DNA of 64,000 nt from Phoronis australis (GCA_002633005.1 NMRA01000497.1:208883-272882); one strand, 5' to 3'. Positions 38,001-48,560 are shown, counted from the stretch's first letter. Notes: a model not told the origin generated them from the sequence alone. Program-made: numbers and translations.

Positions 38001-38864
38001 AGTATTGGCAATGCTACATGTATACTCTGCACTCAATGACAACCGATAATAGGCACAATGAACACTACGCCGAGGTGTTTTAACACAAACTTCGAATAGC
38101 ATGATAAATCGTGCAGTTTTGGGGTCTGCATCATGTCGCACTTCCTTATTGTAACTGTGGTGGCATCAAGCTGCCGTTTTCTCCAAGTTGCAATTTTTAC
38201 AGAAAGTCATTCAGGGTGCTTTCCGTAGAGCAAATTTCTAGCGACAGAAATCTGAGTAGACTGGCAAAGTGGGTAAAACTGAAATGATTACGCTGAGAGA
38301 CTGGGTAGGTTTGGGAGAGGTTTCCCGCTTTCAGTTCCATTAGCAGAGCTTTCTCGCCGCCGGTGTCACGTGAATGTCTTGGAAAGTGCCTAACGCTTTC
38401 ATATAATTATTCGCAATTAATTCCTGCATGTGTAAAGCTACATTCTTGTTTAGAAAATAACCACCGTACATGGCGATTTATTACTGCCCGGACGCTTAGT
38501 TGTGTCACTGCTAATATTGATTACATAACGCATGATTGCAGGTCTCCTTCGATAACCAAAATCACGTGTTCGTTCATTTCACTCTACTTGGCCCTGTGCT
38601 GATTCCCGGAGACGTAGGGCGCGTTGTGCCACAGATTCCCCTAGCGGACGCTGAGAAAGCCATAACAGCTTGGGTGAATGCCGGAAATTTTTCAGTTCTC
38701 ATGACAATGACGTGGGCCGAAAATGACGTAAGTTGTGGGACGTGTTTCTTGAAGATTGATTAAACTGTATAATTCACTCCGCGAGCTTGAGTCATATCAC
38801 TATGTTATATTCTTTGTCATTCTATGACTCAAATCATCATCATCATCATCTTTATCAACATCAT

Positions 38865-38916
<52 letters not shown>

Positions 38917-41900
38917 TTTATCACCATCATCATCGTCATCATCATCATCATCATTATGAGCATCATCATCGTCATCATCACCGTCATCACCATCACCATC
39001 ATCATCACGGTCAGGCCAAGTTTTATAGTGGCTTCAGATACTAACCGTTTTGAAAATTTTAACCGGGCAATGCTCTTAGGCCCGGTTTCATTGAAGTTCA
39101 TGCGCTGGATGGCGACAATGACCTCGTTGCTATTGTTAAATAATGCACTTGACGTGGTGCAGTAATCAAAACTGTCCATCGGATTTGGTTTTAAAATTTA
39201 TGCACTCCATCCTTGTTCAATCTAAATCCTTCTCATTGCCGGACATCCACTGAGGAATACGGTTCACTAGTCACATGCAAACACTGCTCTCGTGCTTAAA
39301 CTGTAGTCCACAGACTACCCATTGTTATTTTACATTTCTTCCACGAGATGGCGTGAATCAATACCATCGACACTATACAGGTTCAGTTTCGACGAACCAG
39401 ATGTTGTTCTTTTTAGAACGTCCACTTACACACAAATTATCCCTGCAATTCTTTCTCGTGCTTCAATAATAAAACACAAAGAATAATACCTTTTGTTCAG
39501 TTTAACTTGGTCAAGTTCATTCAGCCACCTACCTTGTCGTCTACAAGACCTACATTTCTAATCTGCATTTTCTCCCACGCTCCACCCCTGGTGTCTGATC
39601 AAAAATATTTCCCATAATACATTACCTGCTCTTCTCAATTTTTTGTTCTTTTCTTTTTAGAATTTCGATAAGCCCTTCAGATAGGTCTTTTAGCCTTTTG
39701 TTTTGGTTCCACCATCAAGCCGGCAGTGATTTTTCCATGCCCATCTTGCAGAGTCTTCTTTAAATCTGCCCTACCCCGGACAAAATAGGTTACGATTAAG
39801 TACATGTATATCATTGGCATGAATGTGTAATCTCACTACCACATTGTCGACAGATGGCTCTGTGGACGTGTACGTATTGTCCAAGTGAAGTCTTCGCGGT
39901 GTGTGGCGATGTTTTTTAGTGGATGTGAACCCATGAGCCTTACAGCTTAGGGGAGTAAGTCGTGTTTTGCGAGTTTGGAGACCGATTTAAACGCCGTGAG
40001 TCTTTTTTATAAGAGAACAACTGATAACTCAAAATTTCGTCATTCTTATTGTTCTTGTAGCAAGGCACCTCGGAAATTTACTTTAATAGGTCGCGTGTCT
40101 TCCGTAAAGCCTTGGTCACAACCCGCCGTACGTGCAAGTGCGTGCTGTCTACGTGTAAAAACGTGGGGGAAATTTGGCGATCCGTACGTGGCAAGTACGG
40201 CCTCCGTGCGTTTTGGTGAATACGCAGGAGAACGCAGACACGACGTAGCACTTTTATTGCATGCAGAACTTTCTCTGCGTGCAAGCTGCGTTCGCATTTA
40301 CAGATTCACGGCAGTACGTGTGACGTACGTCCTCCCTGCGCTTGCCACTCCCAAAATGGATCGCCAAAGTGTTTTTCTTTTCCATCAGATGGTGTATATG
40401 ACAGCGATGCCAAACTCCTTCAAGGAAGATAAAAGCGAGCGTGCAACACCGGGTCCGGCTGTAACTATCACCACTTCAGGTAACATTGGCTGCACTTGAT
40501 TGGGAACGTTTCCTTAGCCAGCGGAGATGTTAGACGGGCTGTTACCGGTGGCGATTTCTTGCACACGAACCAAGTTTTGAAAGCTTACTCTGTAGAATGA
40601 ATAAAGTGCAACTACGGGATCGTTCACAATCATCGACAATTTCACGAGCGTCTCACTGTACGCTTTTCCCTGCCCCCTCCGTCCCTCTTGGCCCCGCGAG
40701 CGTGCAAAAGTAACACTATATTTAAAAATTCTAATACTTTTGTATCTTCGAAACTGCAAATGCGTTTAGAAGTTCAATTCTAGTGTTGGCTTGGACGCGG
40801 TCCAAAAATAAAACATAATTTACAAACAATTCTTTGGGTACCAGTATTACGTTTTTGCCTGGTTGGATCTTGGCGCCAATTAGGCTCTCGGTTGTTTCGT
40901 CATGTTAAAAATTCTAAGTTCTGTTATTTGACATTCCCATTTTCAGTGCACATTGGCGGAAGGACCCGAATCCCTCCGCCTTAAACGTCCGGTTTGAATG
41001 ACTGCGAAAATGGCGATTAAGTTGTGAACGGTCCATAATATGATTTCATCTGAGACCAAGATGGGGACTTGCTAAGAATTTAGCACAGCATAAAAAGAGA
41101 GGCGCGAATAAAATTGATACATATTACCGCTCAAATGACCTAATGAGAAAGTAAAGATTTCTTTGTATTTAATTTCATCTTAAACTTCCTTTTAACCTTA
41201 CACAAGATTTGTTTTTGACAAAGGACCAGTTTAAAATTCAAAAACAGTTTTATGCGGAAAGATCCCGGGTATTGTACACTGTACGTGTATGCTTATAACC
41301 GTAGTGACGATTATTTAGCTTCAGTGTGTCTAAATGTATTTAGGACTCTGCGCCTATACCTTGAAGTAGGCGCATGATCCATCGTTGGAAACACTTGAAC
41401 AAAAGCAGGGATTTTTTTGTTAAAATACAACGAGTAAAGTTTGACACATCCCTGATAAAACGTTTGCCGTTGAAGTGTATTCAGTTTATGAGATTGACGA
41501 TTTAAATGCAGAAATTACAAACGTGAGCGAAAGATACGCATAAATCAGTGCTCAAACACGACAGATAGCATGTTGGGCTTATATGTGAAACCACTGAAAA
41601 AGTACATGTATGTATACTAAAATCATTATTTGGAATATTGGGCTTATAACTACGCGCTTCTACGTTCAATATGAACTGTCAGTGTGGTTTCAGACCCATC
41701 CAGCTGCAAGTTCATCGTCAATTAGTTTACGTTAAAATGCACCCCTGCAGTAATACAAGTGTCGTCAATTTCCGTTTCTGAATAAACATCATTGCTCAAG
41801 CTAAAGACAACGGGATAAATCTACTATGAATGAGTATTCATGAACCCTTTTGAAAAATACACACCTGTTAATTTTGTTACCTGATGTTACATGTACGTGT

Positions 41901-44900
41901 ACACATGTTCACGCTATGTCAAATTTATTTTTCAGGATACTCTGGAGGTAAGATACTTTCAGGTTGAATTCATTCAAAACTACAAGTAAAGTGTTCATAA
42001 AAAGCAAAATATGTGCCCACAAGCTTGGGATACATGAAGTTAAGACAGGTTTTCAAAACTTTCGTAAGTCTGCTTTTCCAGTAGTCATGCGTCATAGATA
42101 AAAGTGCACGTATATCGGCGACATACGTTCTTCAGAATCAGTATGCCGTCATAACCACTTCTTTTAATTGTTATATCCGTATCATGCAGACAGACAATAG
42201 CAGGCAAGCTAATTGCAAGTTCCGCGACATTTTTCTGGAAATACGGCAGCGAAATTTATTTGTTTGATAAGACTGACGCACGAAAAAGAAATCTCGAAAC
42301 AAAAGTCTACTGATCATCAATTTCCTACGACACTGGGAGAAGTTTTGGATTCAACCATGTATCTTTTTTTCCAAATATACGATTTCGGGGTACCTTTGGA
42401 CAATTTTCTTGATAATACGCCGGGCCACTGGGCGTGTCTAAAGGTAGCTCTCTCTACAGAAAGGCCCCGGTAAGTCGGATATTTTCTAAGGAAATTTTTT
42501 GAGGTGAGTGCGTTCAAAAAGCTTTCCACCCGTACCCATGGAAGTAGTGGTCCTACACTCTAAACGCGTTCACGGATAAGCACCTGTCAGTGGCGGATCT
42601 AGGATATCACAAGGGGGGGCCAACATTTTTGTCCGGCTGTAAGCATTTGCGCAAACTGAACCACGATTGTAGATGCGCATAGCAGCGAGTGGGGGAAATT
42701 TTTTTGTTTTTACCTCGTGTCAAACAGGAAAACTGAACGTACCAACAACTTGAACTCACGACCTGGCGGTTAGAGAGCGCGTGCGTTACCACTGCACCAC
42801 CAAGATTTAACTAGCAAACTCATACTAAAAGACCTACTTGTTTATGGTCCACAGCGTTTGCGCGCGAAACCTACTTCTTTTCGTAATGCTTATTACACGT
42901 TTTATATTTTGTTTCGTAACAAATTTGTCGTATTTAAAATAGTCTTCATATGCCCAAAAGACCAAATCCGTTTTTCGTGTTGGCAATAATGACGGGAGTG
43001 CTTTGGAAATCTTCTAAGTTAAGGTTTGACAAAGAGAGTATTGCGAGTTTCTGAGTGATTCACTAAGGCTTCGATTAAAATTCCCATCTTAGCAGCAGCT
43101 TCTGTTTTTTCATCGTCACTCAGGTTCCATTCTCTTTAAAAAATGAAGTAAATTTTCTTCATTGCAAAGTGGAGCAGACGACGAAAACGGAGTCGTAGTG
43201 CGCAGCGCCACTGCCGGTCGCCTGGGATATCGCGGGAGAGCCTATACTTAGCCATAGTACCGTTACGAATGCGCCGTGTTCCGAATTTGACACTTGAAAT
43301 TGGGTTTGAGCCCCCCCCCNNNNNNNNNNNNNNNNNNNNNNNNNNNNNNGGGCCCCCTGGCCCCCCCCCTAAATCCGCCTATGGCCTATTGGGTCAAAAT
43401 TGGTAGATTACCGGTTTTCGTTGGTTAACGAAAAAACGTTTACGTCATAGCATTTGGCTATTGGTTGGAGGCTGCTAAGTTCCTTTCCCAAACCATTTTG
43501 CCACAATTCGAAGTGGCCGACTAACGATTATCTTTTCGGCCTATCGTGTTAAAACTTCAAGCTACATACTTGTAAAGAGATGTCAACAGGGACTCGATGA
43601 CGTACAGTAAGCGCAAGTCAGCCTTAAAACAGCGCACCGTCGTGCTCTCACTTTGTATCGATTCAAGGGTCTTTTTGGAAAGGCTCTGCGATAGAAGTTA
43701 TCCCATTTAATAGAGATTCAGTGGAGAATAGACCGGCCTTCCAGAAAGACGGATGGGAGGCTTGACGATTGCCGCCACGTGTCAATTTTTGGAACGATTG
43801 TAGCGCCGGAGAAGCGTAAATAGCAGTTCAATGCTGTTTGGTATCCTTCATTACTTTATGCAGGATGTGTATCCACGCAATATTCACACAAATATTGAAT
43901 CACCAGTACAATGCAGGAAATAGTTTTCCTGTGAAGTATTGTTTTCTCATTCTATCCATTCGGAGGTTTGTAAAGATGCCGTATTTAACTCCCAACTCAG
44001 AGAGCAAAATGTTCAAGTGTTGGCACCAAACACATTCAGCGGTGACCAGCGTAAGAATGGAGAATAGGACACAACCTACACGACAATATGGGGAATGCGT
44101 GACACACACCAGACCTGTGGCTTATTTTTCTACTGTGAAAACTGTGGGTAACTTGAACGAAGGTCTTGGTGGGCGAAGCGGATGTTCTCTTGCAGACCCG
44201 GAGACAGTCGCAGATGATCTTGTTGTGCAGAATCTGAAATTGTACTACAGCAACAACAGTCGAGTTCTGATTTGTTCTTATCTTGTTCGCCTTAAAACAG
44301 TTTTGGGCTTCCTGCATCAAGAAAATCCATTAGTGGCTGGTGCTCTTATTCCGAGATGTTCTGGCTACGTTTTTGGGACGTGCTGTAACACAGCCGTTCC
44401 AGTGCACACTCAGTTCTAACTGGACTGGCAGCGCTTCATAGTGAAGGATCATGGAATTGAAATGGCCATTATATTAAACGTGTTTAAGGAGGCATGGAAC
44501 GTGCAAAATTTATTATATTGCATTAAGTGGTTCTCTGCCAGTTGGACAGAAATAAAACTGTTCACCTGGCATTTTTACGGTTTGTTTGATGTCAAAAAAC
44601 ATTTTTCGTTTAGTTTCAAATATGACAAAAAAGCCCGTCACGATTTCCCACGCAGCAAAGCGCGTCTTCATATTTGGTATGGCATAACATAGACATAGCA
44701 CATTTCCAATAAAACAGTGGGAATTTCAAGTAGTAACCAGTCCAATATCCTTGAGCACATATGTGCACTGCACTATTAGGAGCGAAGCAATGAGAAACTG
44801 AATTGGTGCGGAAGAATTTTAACTTTGTGTTTTAGAAATAGTTTATCTGACGAGTTTCAAGCAATTATTGCAATATTCAAAATGAATACATATCACGTCA

Positions 44901-45137
44901 GCATCCACAATAAGAATATTCGCCACTGTATATTTAAAAGGTATGCTTCGTTAATATATTGTCGTTCATATTTATTTTGCAGGTTCCATGGCTGGCATTG
45001 CTATAGGGATGATTTTGTTGGGACTTGTGCTTGGAGCGTTGGGCGTGATCGCTTATCAACGAGTGAAGGCCAGGCAGTACAATGCGTATAAAAAAGATCT
45101 TGACATGCGAGCAGTGTCTGGGAGTATCACCGAGTAA
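17524..45137 (+). CDS. Type I membrane protein with two FN2 modules and LolA-like domains
   Basis: Fifteen exons join with matching phases: 17524-17623, 18442-18597, 22107-22478, 22823-22924, 24369-24533, 25549-25700 (or 28849-29000), 30847-30975, 31819-31933, 33311-33471, 33721-33822, 34592-34675, 38542-38727, 40389-40479, 41936-41947, 44983-45137. Total is 2082 nt, 693 residues. Order: signal peptide (about 1-18); FN2 modules at about 34-85 and 88-133, four cysteines each; two similar units starting PLPTTFSARV (about 140) and LPSIPDAFSFRI (about 364), each followed by an E-[YW]-Y-D motif; transmembrane helix about 645-667; 26-residue basic tail. The twin units resemble the metazoan LolA-like family, a recognition from memory that needs a profile search. 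Function unknown; the extracellular part may bind lipid or ligand. FN2 exons are phase 1-1, typical of shuffled modules. Confidence 0.75.
18442..18597 (+). CDS. Exon 2, first fibronectin type II module
   Basis: Acceptor cctccacag; donor g|gtaaca. It encodes GGAPCKFPFVYKNQTYSKC, then LWCST and GNCPG, which is the FN2 pattern with all four cysteines. Phase 1-1. Confidence 0.88.
18774..19343. repeat. Direct repeat left of the single N (copy 1)
   Basis: Ends at the N and recurs at 19345-19940 with few substitutions and one insertion of about 26 bases in the second copy. Confidence 0.85.
19345..19940. repeat. Direct repeat right of the single N (copy 2)
   Basis: Starts at the base after the N. 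Very likely the other haplotype or an overlapping contig joined end to end. Confidence 0.85.
20757..21470. repeat. Dispersed repeat family R1, copy 1
   Basis: Aligns in the same orientation with 60177-61110 through several shared blocks, for example 'gtcatcgggttcagtttt', 'gacttgatttttataacaat' and 'acttattttcgttg'. Confidence 0.75.
22107..22478 (+). CDS. Exon 3, second FN2 module and start of first LolA-like unit
   Basis: Acceptor atgttgcag; donor g|gttagt. The FN2 part reads GDTCVFPFKYNGAFFQKC, then KPWCGT and WGECPD. A proline-rich linker leads into PLPTTFSARVQW and MEEYYDEDRN. Phase 1-1. Confidence 0.86.
22823..22924 (+). CDS. Exon 4 of the FN2/LolA-like gene
   Basis: Acceptor cctcag; donor g|gtttgt. 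Encodes DLQESLDGTETCVAES, then FEFPFKDVNGT. Phase 1-1, open, and joins both neighbours in frame. Confidence 0.75.
22925..24368 (+). other. Intron 4 of the FN2/LolA-like gene
   Basis: About 1.4 kb, AT-rich. The open frame at 23005-23253 has no splice context linking it to the gene. Nothing recognised. Confidence 0.5.
24369..24533 (+). CDS. Exon 5 of the FN2/LolA-like gene
   Basis: Strong acceptor tttctttcag; donor a|gtgagt. Encodes DTILGPLHILEFGEDFPL and EKWEACVYLPN. Phase 1-1. Confidence 0.8.
24791..27217. repeat. Exon-bearing duplication, copy A
   Basis: Matches 27896-30515 and contains exon 6 copy A. Copy A stops at the first N. Divergence from copy B falls from roughly 6% near the exon to about 2% mid-intron and no difference seen in the last 325 bases. 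Confidence 0.88.
25549..25700 (+). CDS. Exon 6, copy A (GC donor)
   Basis: Acceptor aatttacag. It encodes NTTVNASPLVQVPVKQV and ends IFE. Its end must be phase 0 to join exon 7, and the only fitting donor is GAG|gcaaga, a GC donor matching AG|GCAAG. At 152 nt it can be used singly but not together with copy B. Confidence 0.75.
27218..27895. other. Assembly gap
   Basis: 678 N between the two exon-bearing copies. Open frames across it are artefacts. Confidence 1.
28211..28316. repeat. 53-bp tandem duplication
   Basis: Two essentially identical 53-bp units starting at 28211 and 28264 ('acttacacgtggacgacgca'). Copy A has only one unit. Confidence 0.85.
28849..29000 (+). CDS. Exon 6, copy B (GC donor)
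   Basis: Duplicate of 25549-25700 with 7 base differences in 152, three changing the protein (Val to Glu, Asn to Lys, Tyr to Ser). The same acceptor and GC donor are kept. Either a true alternative exon or the second haplotype placed beyond the gap at 27218-27895. Confidence 0.65.
30847..30975 (+). CDS. Exon 7, start of second LolA-like unit
   Basis: Acceptor tctcaccag; donor AGC|gtgagt. Encodes TPIGQLCDGRPF, then LPSIPDAFSFRIETT. Phase 0-0. Only phase 0 avoids a stop. Confidence 0.8.
31819..31933 (+). CDS. Exon 8 of the FN2/LolA-like gene
   Basis: Acceptor ttttaacag; donor g|gtaaga. Encodes EWYDYKQNLTRMDYTPI and LITIHDFSDG. The Glu-Trp-Tyr-Asp motif parallels EYYDE in exon 3. The (ATC)n tract begins eight bases after the exon end. 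Confidence 0.82.
31941..32166. repeat. (ATC)n microsatellite
   Basis: Long ATC/ATT/GTC trinucleotide tract with one N at 32061, just inside the intron after exon 8. Poly-Ser and poly-His frames here are artefacts. Confidence 0.95.
33311..33471 (+). CDS. Exon 9 of the FN2/LolA-like gene
   Basis: Acceptor attattgtag; donor AAG|gttcgc. The phase-1 start joins exon 8 directly to read HDFSDGISYVIDKKRRNC. Also encodes LRNPKEFFSLDMTPYYYEGK. Confidence 0.78.
33721..33822 (+). CDS. Exon 10 of the FN2/LolA-like gene
   Basis: Acceptor tgtattgcag; donor GAC|gtaagt. Encodes RWMRNILTDVYITERPWPY and WEWYFSD. Phase 0-0. Confidence 0.82.
34592..34675 (+). CDS. Exon 11 of the FN2/LolA-like gene
   Basis: Strong acceptor ctttcttgcag; donor CAA|gtacga. 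Encodes KDWFVINGDGTTPSYSIPVK. Phase 0-0. Confidence 0.8.
34676..38541 (+). other. Intron 11 of the FN2/LolA-like gene
   Basis: 3.9 kb, AT-rich. Contains the strong hairpin at 34796-34864. The remainder shows no exon or recognisable repeat. Confidence 0.5.
34796..34864 (+). other. Imperfect hairpin, miRNA-like or inverted-repeat element
   Basis: Arms 34796-34816 and 34844-34864 pair over 21 bases with two mismatches (left arm AATCACTTGCGTTCGAGGCG), loop 27 bases. Size fits a precursor microRNA, but a small inverted-repeat element is as likely. Confidence 0.45.
38542..38727 (+). CDS. Exon 12 of the FN2/LolA-like gene
   Basis: Acceptor tgattgcag; donor GAC|gtaagt. Encodes VHFTLLGPVLIPGDVGRVV, then AEKAITAWVNAGNFSVLM. 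Phase 0-0. Confidence 0.82.
38833..39008. repeat. (ATC)n microsatellite
   Basis: ATC tract with a few interruptions in the intron after exon 12. Reading frames over it are low-complexity. Confidence 0.95.
40389..40479 (+). CDS. Exon 13 of the FN2/LolA-like gene
   Basis: Acceptor ttccatcag; donor g|gtaaca. Encodes MVYMTAMPNSFKEDKSE and a Thr/Pro-rich stretch ending ITTSG. Phase 0-1. Confidence 0.75.
40480..41935 (+). other. Intron 13 of the FN2/LolA-like gene
   Basis: 1.5 kb. Nothing recognised. Confidence 0.45.
41936..41947 (+). CDS. Exon 14, 12-nt micro-exon
   Basis: GATACTCTGGAG lies between a good acceptor (atttttcag) and a good donor (gtaaga). Phase 1-1, it adds Tyr-Ser-Gly-Gly between ITTSG and SMAGIAIG, a Gly-rich hinge before the membrane helix. 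Skipping it would also keep the frame. Confidence 0.6.
42740..42806 (-). repeat. tRNA-derived (SINE-like) segment
   Basis: On the minus strand it reads like a degenerate tRNA: A-box-like TGGTGCAGTGGTAACGC and B-box-like GAGTTCAAGTT about 30 bases apart. It cannot fold as a clean cloverleaf. Confidence 0.5.
43320..43349. other. Assembly gap
   Basis: 30 N inside a C/G-rich run. Confidence 1.
44983..45137 (+). CDS. Exon 15 (last), transmembrane helix and cytoplasmic tail
   Basis: Acceptor attttgcag, then SMAGIAIGMILLGLVLGALG (one membrane helix), a basic stretch YQRVKARQ and a tail ending SITE before TAA. AATAAA follows 76 bases after the stop. Confidence 0.85.
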
Positions 45138-45212
45138 CTTGTTGAAACCCCATAAAAACATTTCATAAGTATAATATTCATACCAGGCAGTTATATGTTG
45201 ATACTTTTCAGG

Positions 45213-45218
45213 AATAAA
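45213..45218 (+). terminator. Polyadenylation signal AATAAA of the FN2/LolA-like gene
   Basis: First AATAAA after the stop at 45135-45137, giving a 3' UTR near 100 bases. Another lies near 45381. Confidence 0.6.
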
Positions 45219-47217
45219 TGTTTGGAAGCTCTAATTAAATTAGAGTGGTTAGTACATCGCTTGGCTTCCTATGTTTAGATTTGTTAACTATTGTCATAAT
45301 ATTTGATTAAATATCTTGCGTGTTTGTTATATTTTTGGCCATGGACATTATCACGAGTACGTTATCCTTGTCTACTTATAAATAAACAAAATAAAAAGCA
45401 TGGGTAGATGTTTCACTCTTATTTGCTATCGTTAACTAGATTCTGCATTTGAAGTCCAAATGTAGGAAACGAATGTATATGCCCGTAGCCGGGTGTTGGG
45501 TGGCTGCAAGGCCCCCTCCCCCACGAAATTTGGTGCCCGCCTTGGGCAAGCCGAATTTAAGTCATATTACCTGTACCTGTACTTTTTCAATTACTTGCGT
45601 AATGATCTTTTACTAAAGCTACTGTTCCTAGTCGCAATGTCTTCAAGGCTGGCTAATGTGGTCCCGGCTGCACTGACTAACCTTCATAGATTTCAAATAT
45701 CATGTTTTCCACCAATAAATCGACATCTTTTTAAAAATATGGAACTAACATGAAGATTTTCCAACATTGGCACTCACATGACCGTATTTACCTAAAAGTT
45801 TCATCGAGAACTCCACTAACGAACACACATAGCACAAATAACGAGTTGCATATTTTGCTATGTTACTTATACTTTTCCAGGTATCAAAAATAAATACAAA
45901 TTCCATATGGATTTGAGAAGAAGGATATTGATCTGATAGAAATACATGTTTGTGTTAAACTACACGTGTTTTTAAATGGGTCACTGTGTTATTAGCCGAG
46001 GTTGATGCGCTGTGTGAGTATTTCCACGAGACCGACTAACATACATGTATTCCTAACCCCCATTTCTTCGCCGAGTCTTAATTTCTTCCTTTTTGGCCAC
46101 TCCACGTAAGAATACAACGACACTGAAAAGCTACAGTGTTGTAGCTTCCATTTTTGCGGAGTGACAGGTGAGGAGAGGATATTTGAGTTTGTATTCTAAG
46201 CACCTGTTTTCTGTGTATTTTATGGATTTTTATTTATTGTTACCAGTTTTCAACTCATACTCGTTTCACTCATTAGCAACTGCCATTCCTAATGTCGCTG
46301 AGGCTAATTGGACCTACTTTTATGCGCTGGACTTGGTTTCGGCTTCAACCTCCGATTGGAGGTGGACAAATCCTGTTGATTTATCGAAAATGTGTCATAT
46401 AAATAAAAGTTCTTGATTGGGTTGAATTGGATATAACCTCTGATATTTTTACACTACAAAATAATGAAAATAGAACGCTACTGTAGTTACCACCGCAGTT
46501 TACAATGATCAGTTTCACCAGCTTTGTTTACAAGTTCTCGTGAACGCGCGAGTGAAATTGAAGGTTGAGTGGCAAACAATGTTCGTTATTGTGAGGAGAA
46601 TTGCGATTTTAAATACCAAGTGCTCCTCAGTGTATTACGTTTGGTTAAGTTTTGAAAAGTATAGAAAACGTAAATCCATGTTACTTCTTTAACTTAACCG
46701 TGGTTATTTTGGTCGAAACTTTGGGTGTCCAGAGTAGCCATAGAAAGTAGTTCTGTTTTGATCACATGACGATGGTCATTTTATGGTCAGGTTACTGTAC
46801 AATCGCCCTTTGGGTTATTGTGCGGAGAAGTGACAAAGTTATTGCACGGCCGTATCAAGATAATGCGGTATAAATACAGTTTATTACATGACAAAGTCGT
46901 TATTCCCGTAAACTAGATCCAAAGTGACTTTTGGAAAATTATAATTCTACAACATCCACGAGGGCCCTAGATAAAGGGAATAACGCCTGAGAACGTGTAA
47001 TAATCTATTTACACCATGTACTGAATGATACATGTAAACGTTGCAATGAATCGATCTACCCATCTCGACTCGCCTCGCATGGTAATTACTTTCCGTGTCA
47101 GGGGACCGGAAGCGGCGGTCTTGACCTTTTAAGATACGCCGGGTTATTCTATTTGAAATGATGTTTTTACTCAAAACCACCTCAAAATTTATGTATTTTC
47201 ACGTATGATGACGTCAC

Positions 47218-47290
47218 ATGCTGAATAGCTTAGCGGTTAAGTCGACTGCTCGAAACTCTAGTGAAGCGGCCGGTTTGAATCCGACCCCAG
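47218..47290 (+). repeat. tRNA-Ser-like segment (SINE head or pseudogene)
   Basis: A-box-like TAGCTTAGCGGTTAAG, an anticodon-like loop CTCGAAA (CGA, Ser) and B-box GGTTTGAATCC. The acceptor arms do not pair well, so a tRNA-derived repeat fits better than a functional tRNA. Confidence 0.5.
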
Positions 47291-47439
47291 GTTACCGCCA
47301 AAATGTTATTCAGCACGCGTTAATTACAGATAACACAAGAGGAACACGGAGAGTTGAAATGCGCCCAAGCATGCACCGCAAACGGTTTGCTTCTAGGGGT
47401 GTTTATTTGTATCACAGAAATGGGCACTAGATGGCGCAA

Positions 47440-48560
47440 AGTAAGTCGAATCCATCTAAAACGGGAACTTGTCGTTGCTTCTTCAAATATCATAAAAATC
47501 CGTCAAGTAACTTCAGAGTAACATAGGAAAACGGAAAAAAGTGAAAGTGTCCCTATGTGCCAAAGGGCGCAAAAAATAACTAGGAGGCGCCAGAGTAGTC
47601 TAAGTCGTAGGAAAATCATCGTCAAGCGTCCTCTTCACATGCACTAAGAACAGATATGCCAATTTTCACAATCACACTTCGAGTGATTTGATTGATAGAG
47701 AAGCAGACGCAAAAAAGACTATAAAACAGTAAAAATGGCCTCAAAATATATCAAATCCATCCGAATACAGGAACTTGTCACTGCTTTTATAGAAATCTAT
47801 TCATTAACTTTCAAAAAAATTCGAGAAGGAGCTTGAACTAGAGAAAAATAGGAAAAGGGAAAACATTAAATTGCCACCAGGGGGCACAATGTTTATCGGG
47901 TTCGTCTGAAAGTCATCGCCGTCCGTTGTCAATTTCACATAAGCATATTTGCTAAAATTTATAAAGATCCTGCACAGAGTTTGGAAGATACAGCCACGGG
48001 AGTAAATAAAATACAGCTGCCACAAAGAGGAGCCGCAGTAACTGCGGTCGGCGGAAAATCATCGACAGCCGTCCTCTTCACTTTAGGAATATACATACCA
48101 ATTTCCACAATCATACTTAGAATGGTTTGGTTGACAGAGATTCGGACGCCAAAACAGACTCGAAAACAAATGGCTTCATCATTAGTTGACAGAGGGGCGG
48201 ACGACTCGGAAACAGTATAAATGTCCACTAGGTAGCGAAAAATACCTCTAATCTATCCGAAAACAGGAGAATAGCATCATCTCACTAATTGGTGCCTAAC
48301 TGTTAAATTTTATGAAAACCCGTTGGTGACCTCCGAAGATACAGAGGTAAACGTAAAAAACTAAATCTGCAACTAGGGGCACACCTGTAGTTAGATAGGT
48401 CCGAAATTTGTCGCTTATCGTTGTTAGCTTAGTAAAAACACATCTGCTAAATTTCATCAAAATCTTGTTATGGGTTACGGATATACAGCCGAAGGATGCT
48501 GAAGGCCGGATGACCGACGCCGGACGCCGAGACAGAGATGACGGCAACATGCATCCACAG
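47440..48560. repeat. Cluster of R3 repeat segments
   Basis: Several degenerate head-to-tail segments sharing 'agggggcac' blocks, 'ccgtcc' blocks and a 'gatacagcc' block, related to 5359-5480 and 14776-14880. Reading frames in this stretch are not coding. Confidence 0.6.

Larger units (their letters stand above)
42588..43386. mobile_element. Non-autonomous inverted-repeat element (GGCGGATC ends)
   Basis: The left end reads tggcggatctagg and the right end, reversed, reads ggcggatttagg, followed inward by long G or C runs on both sides. No transposase frame; an internal gap lies at 43320-43349. Ends resemble those at 50952-51110. Confidence 0.55.
41948..44982 (+). other. Intron 14 of the FN2/LolA-like gene
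   Basis: 3 kb. Contains the inverted-repeat element 42588-43386 with a tRNA-like segment and the unexplained 193-codon open frame at 43838-44419. Confidence 0.5.

Noticed and set aside
38787-39179. His-, Ile- and Met-rich frames on both strands
   Set aside because: Translations of the second (ATC)n tract.
39975-40499. 174-codon open frame overlapping exon 13
   Set aside because: Most of it lies in intron 12 with repeat-like 'ccgtacgtg' blocks. Only the last 91 nt belong to the gene, and the acceptor at 40388 fits that.
46168-46416. 82-codon frame with an AATAAA at its end
   Set aside because: No recognisable domain or upstream exons; likely chance.
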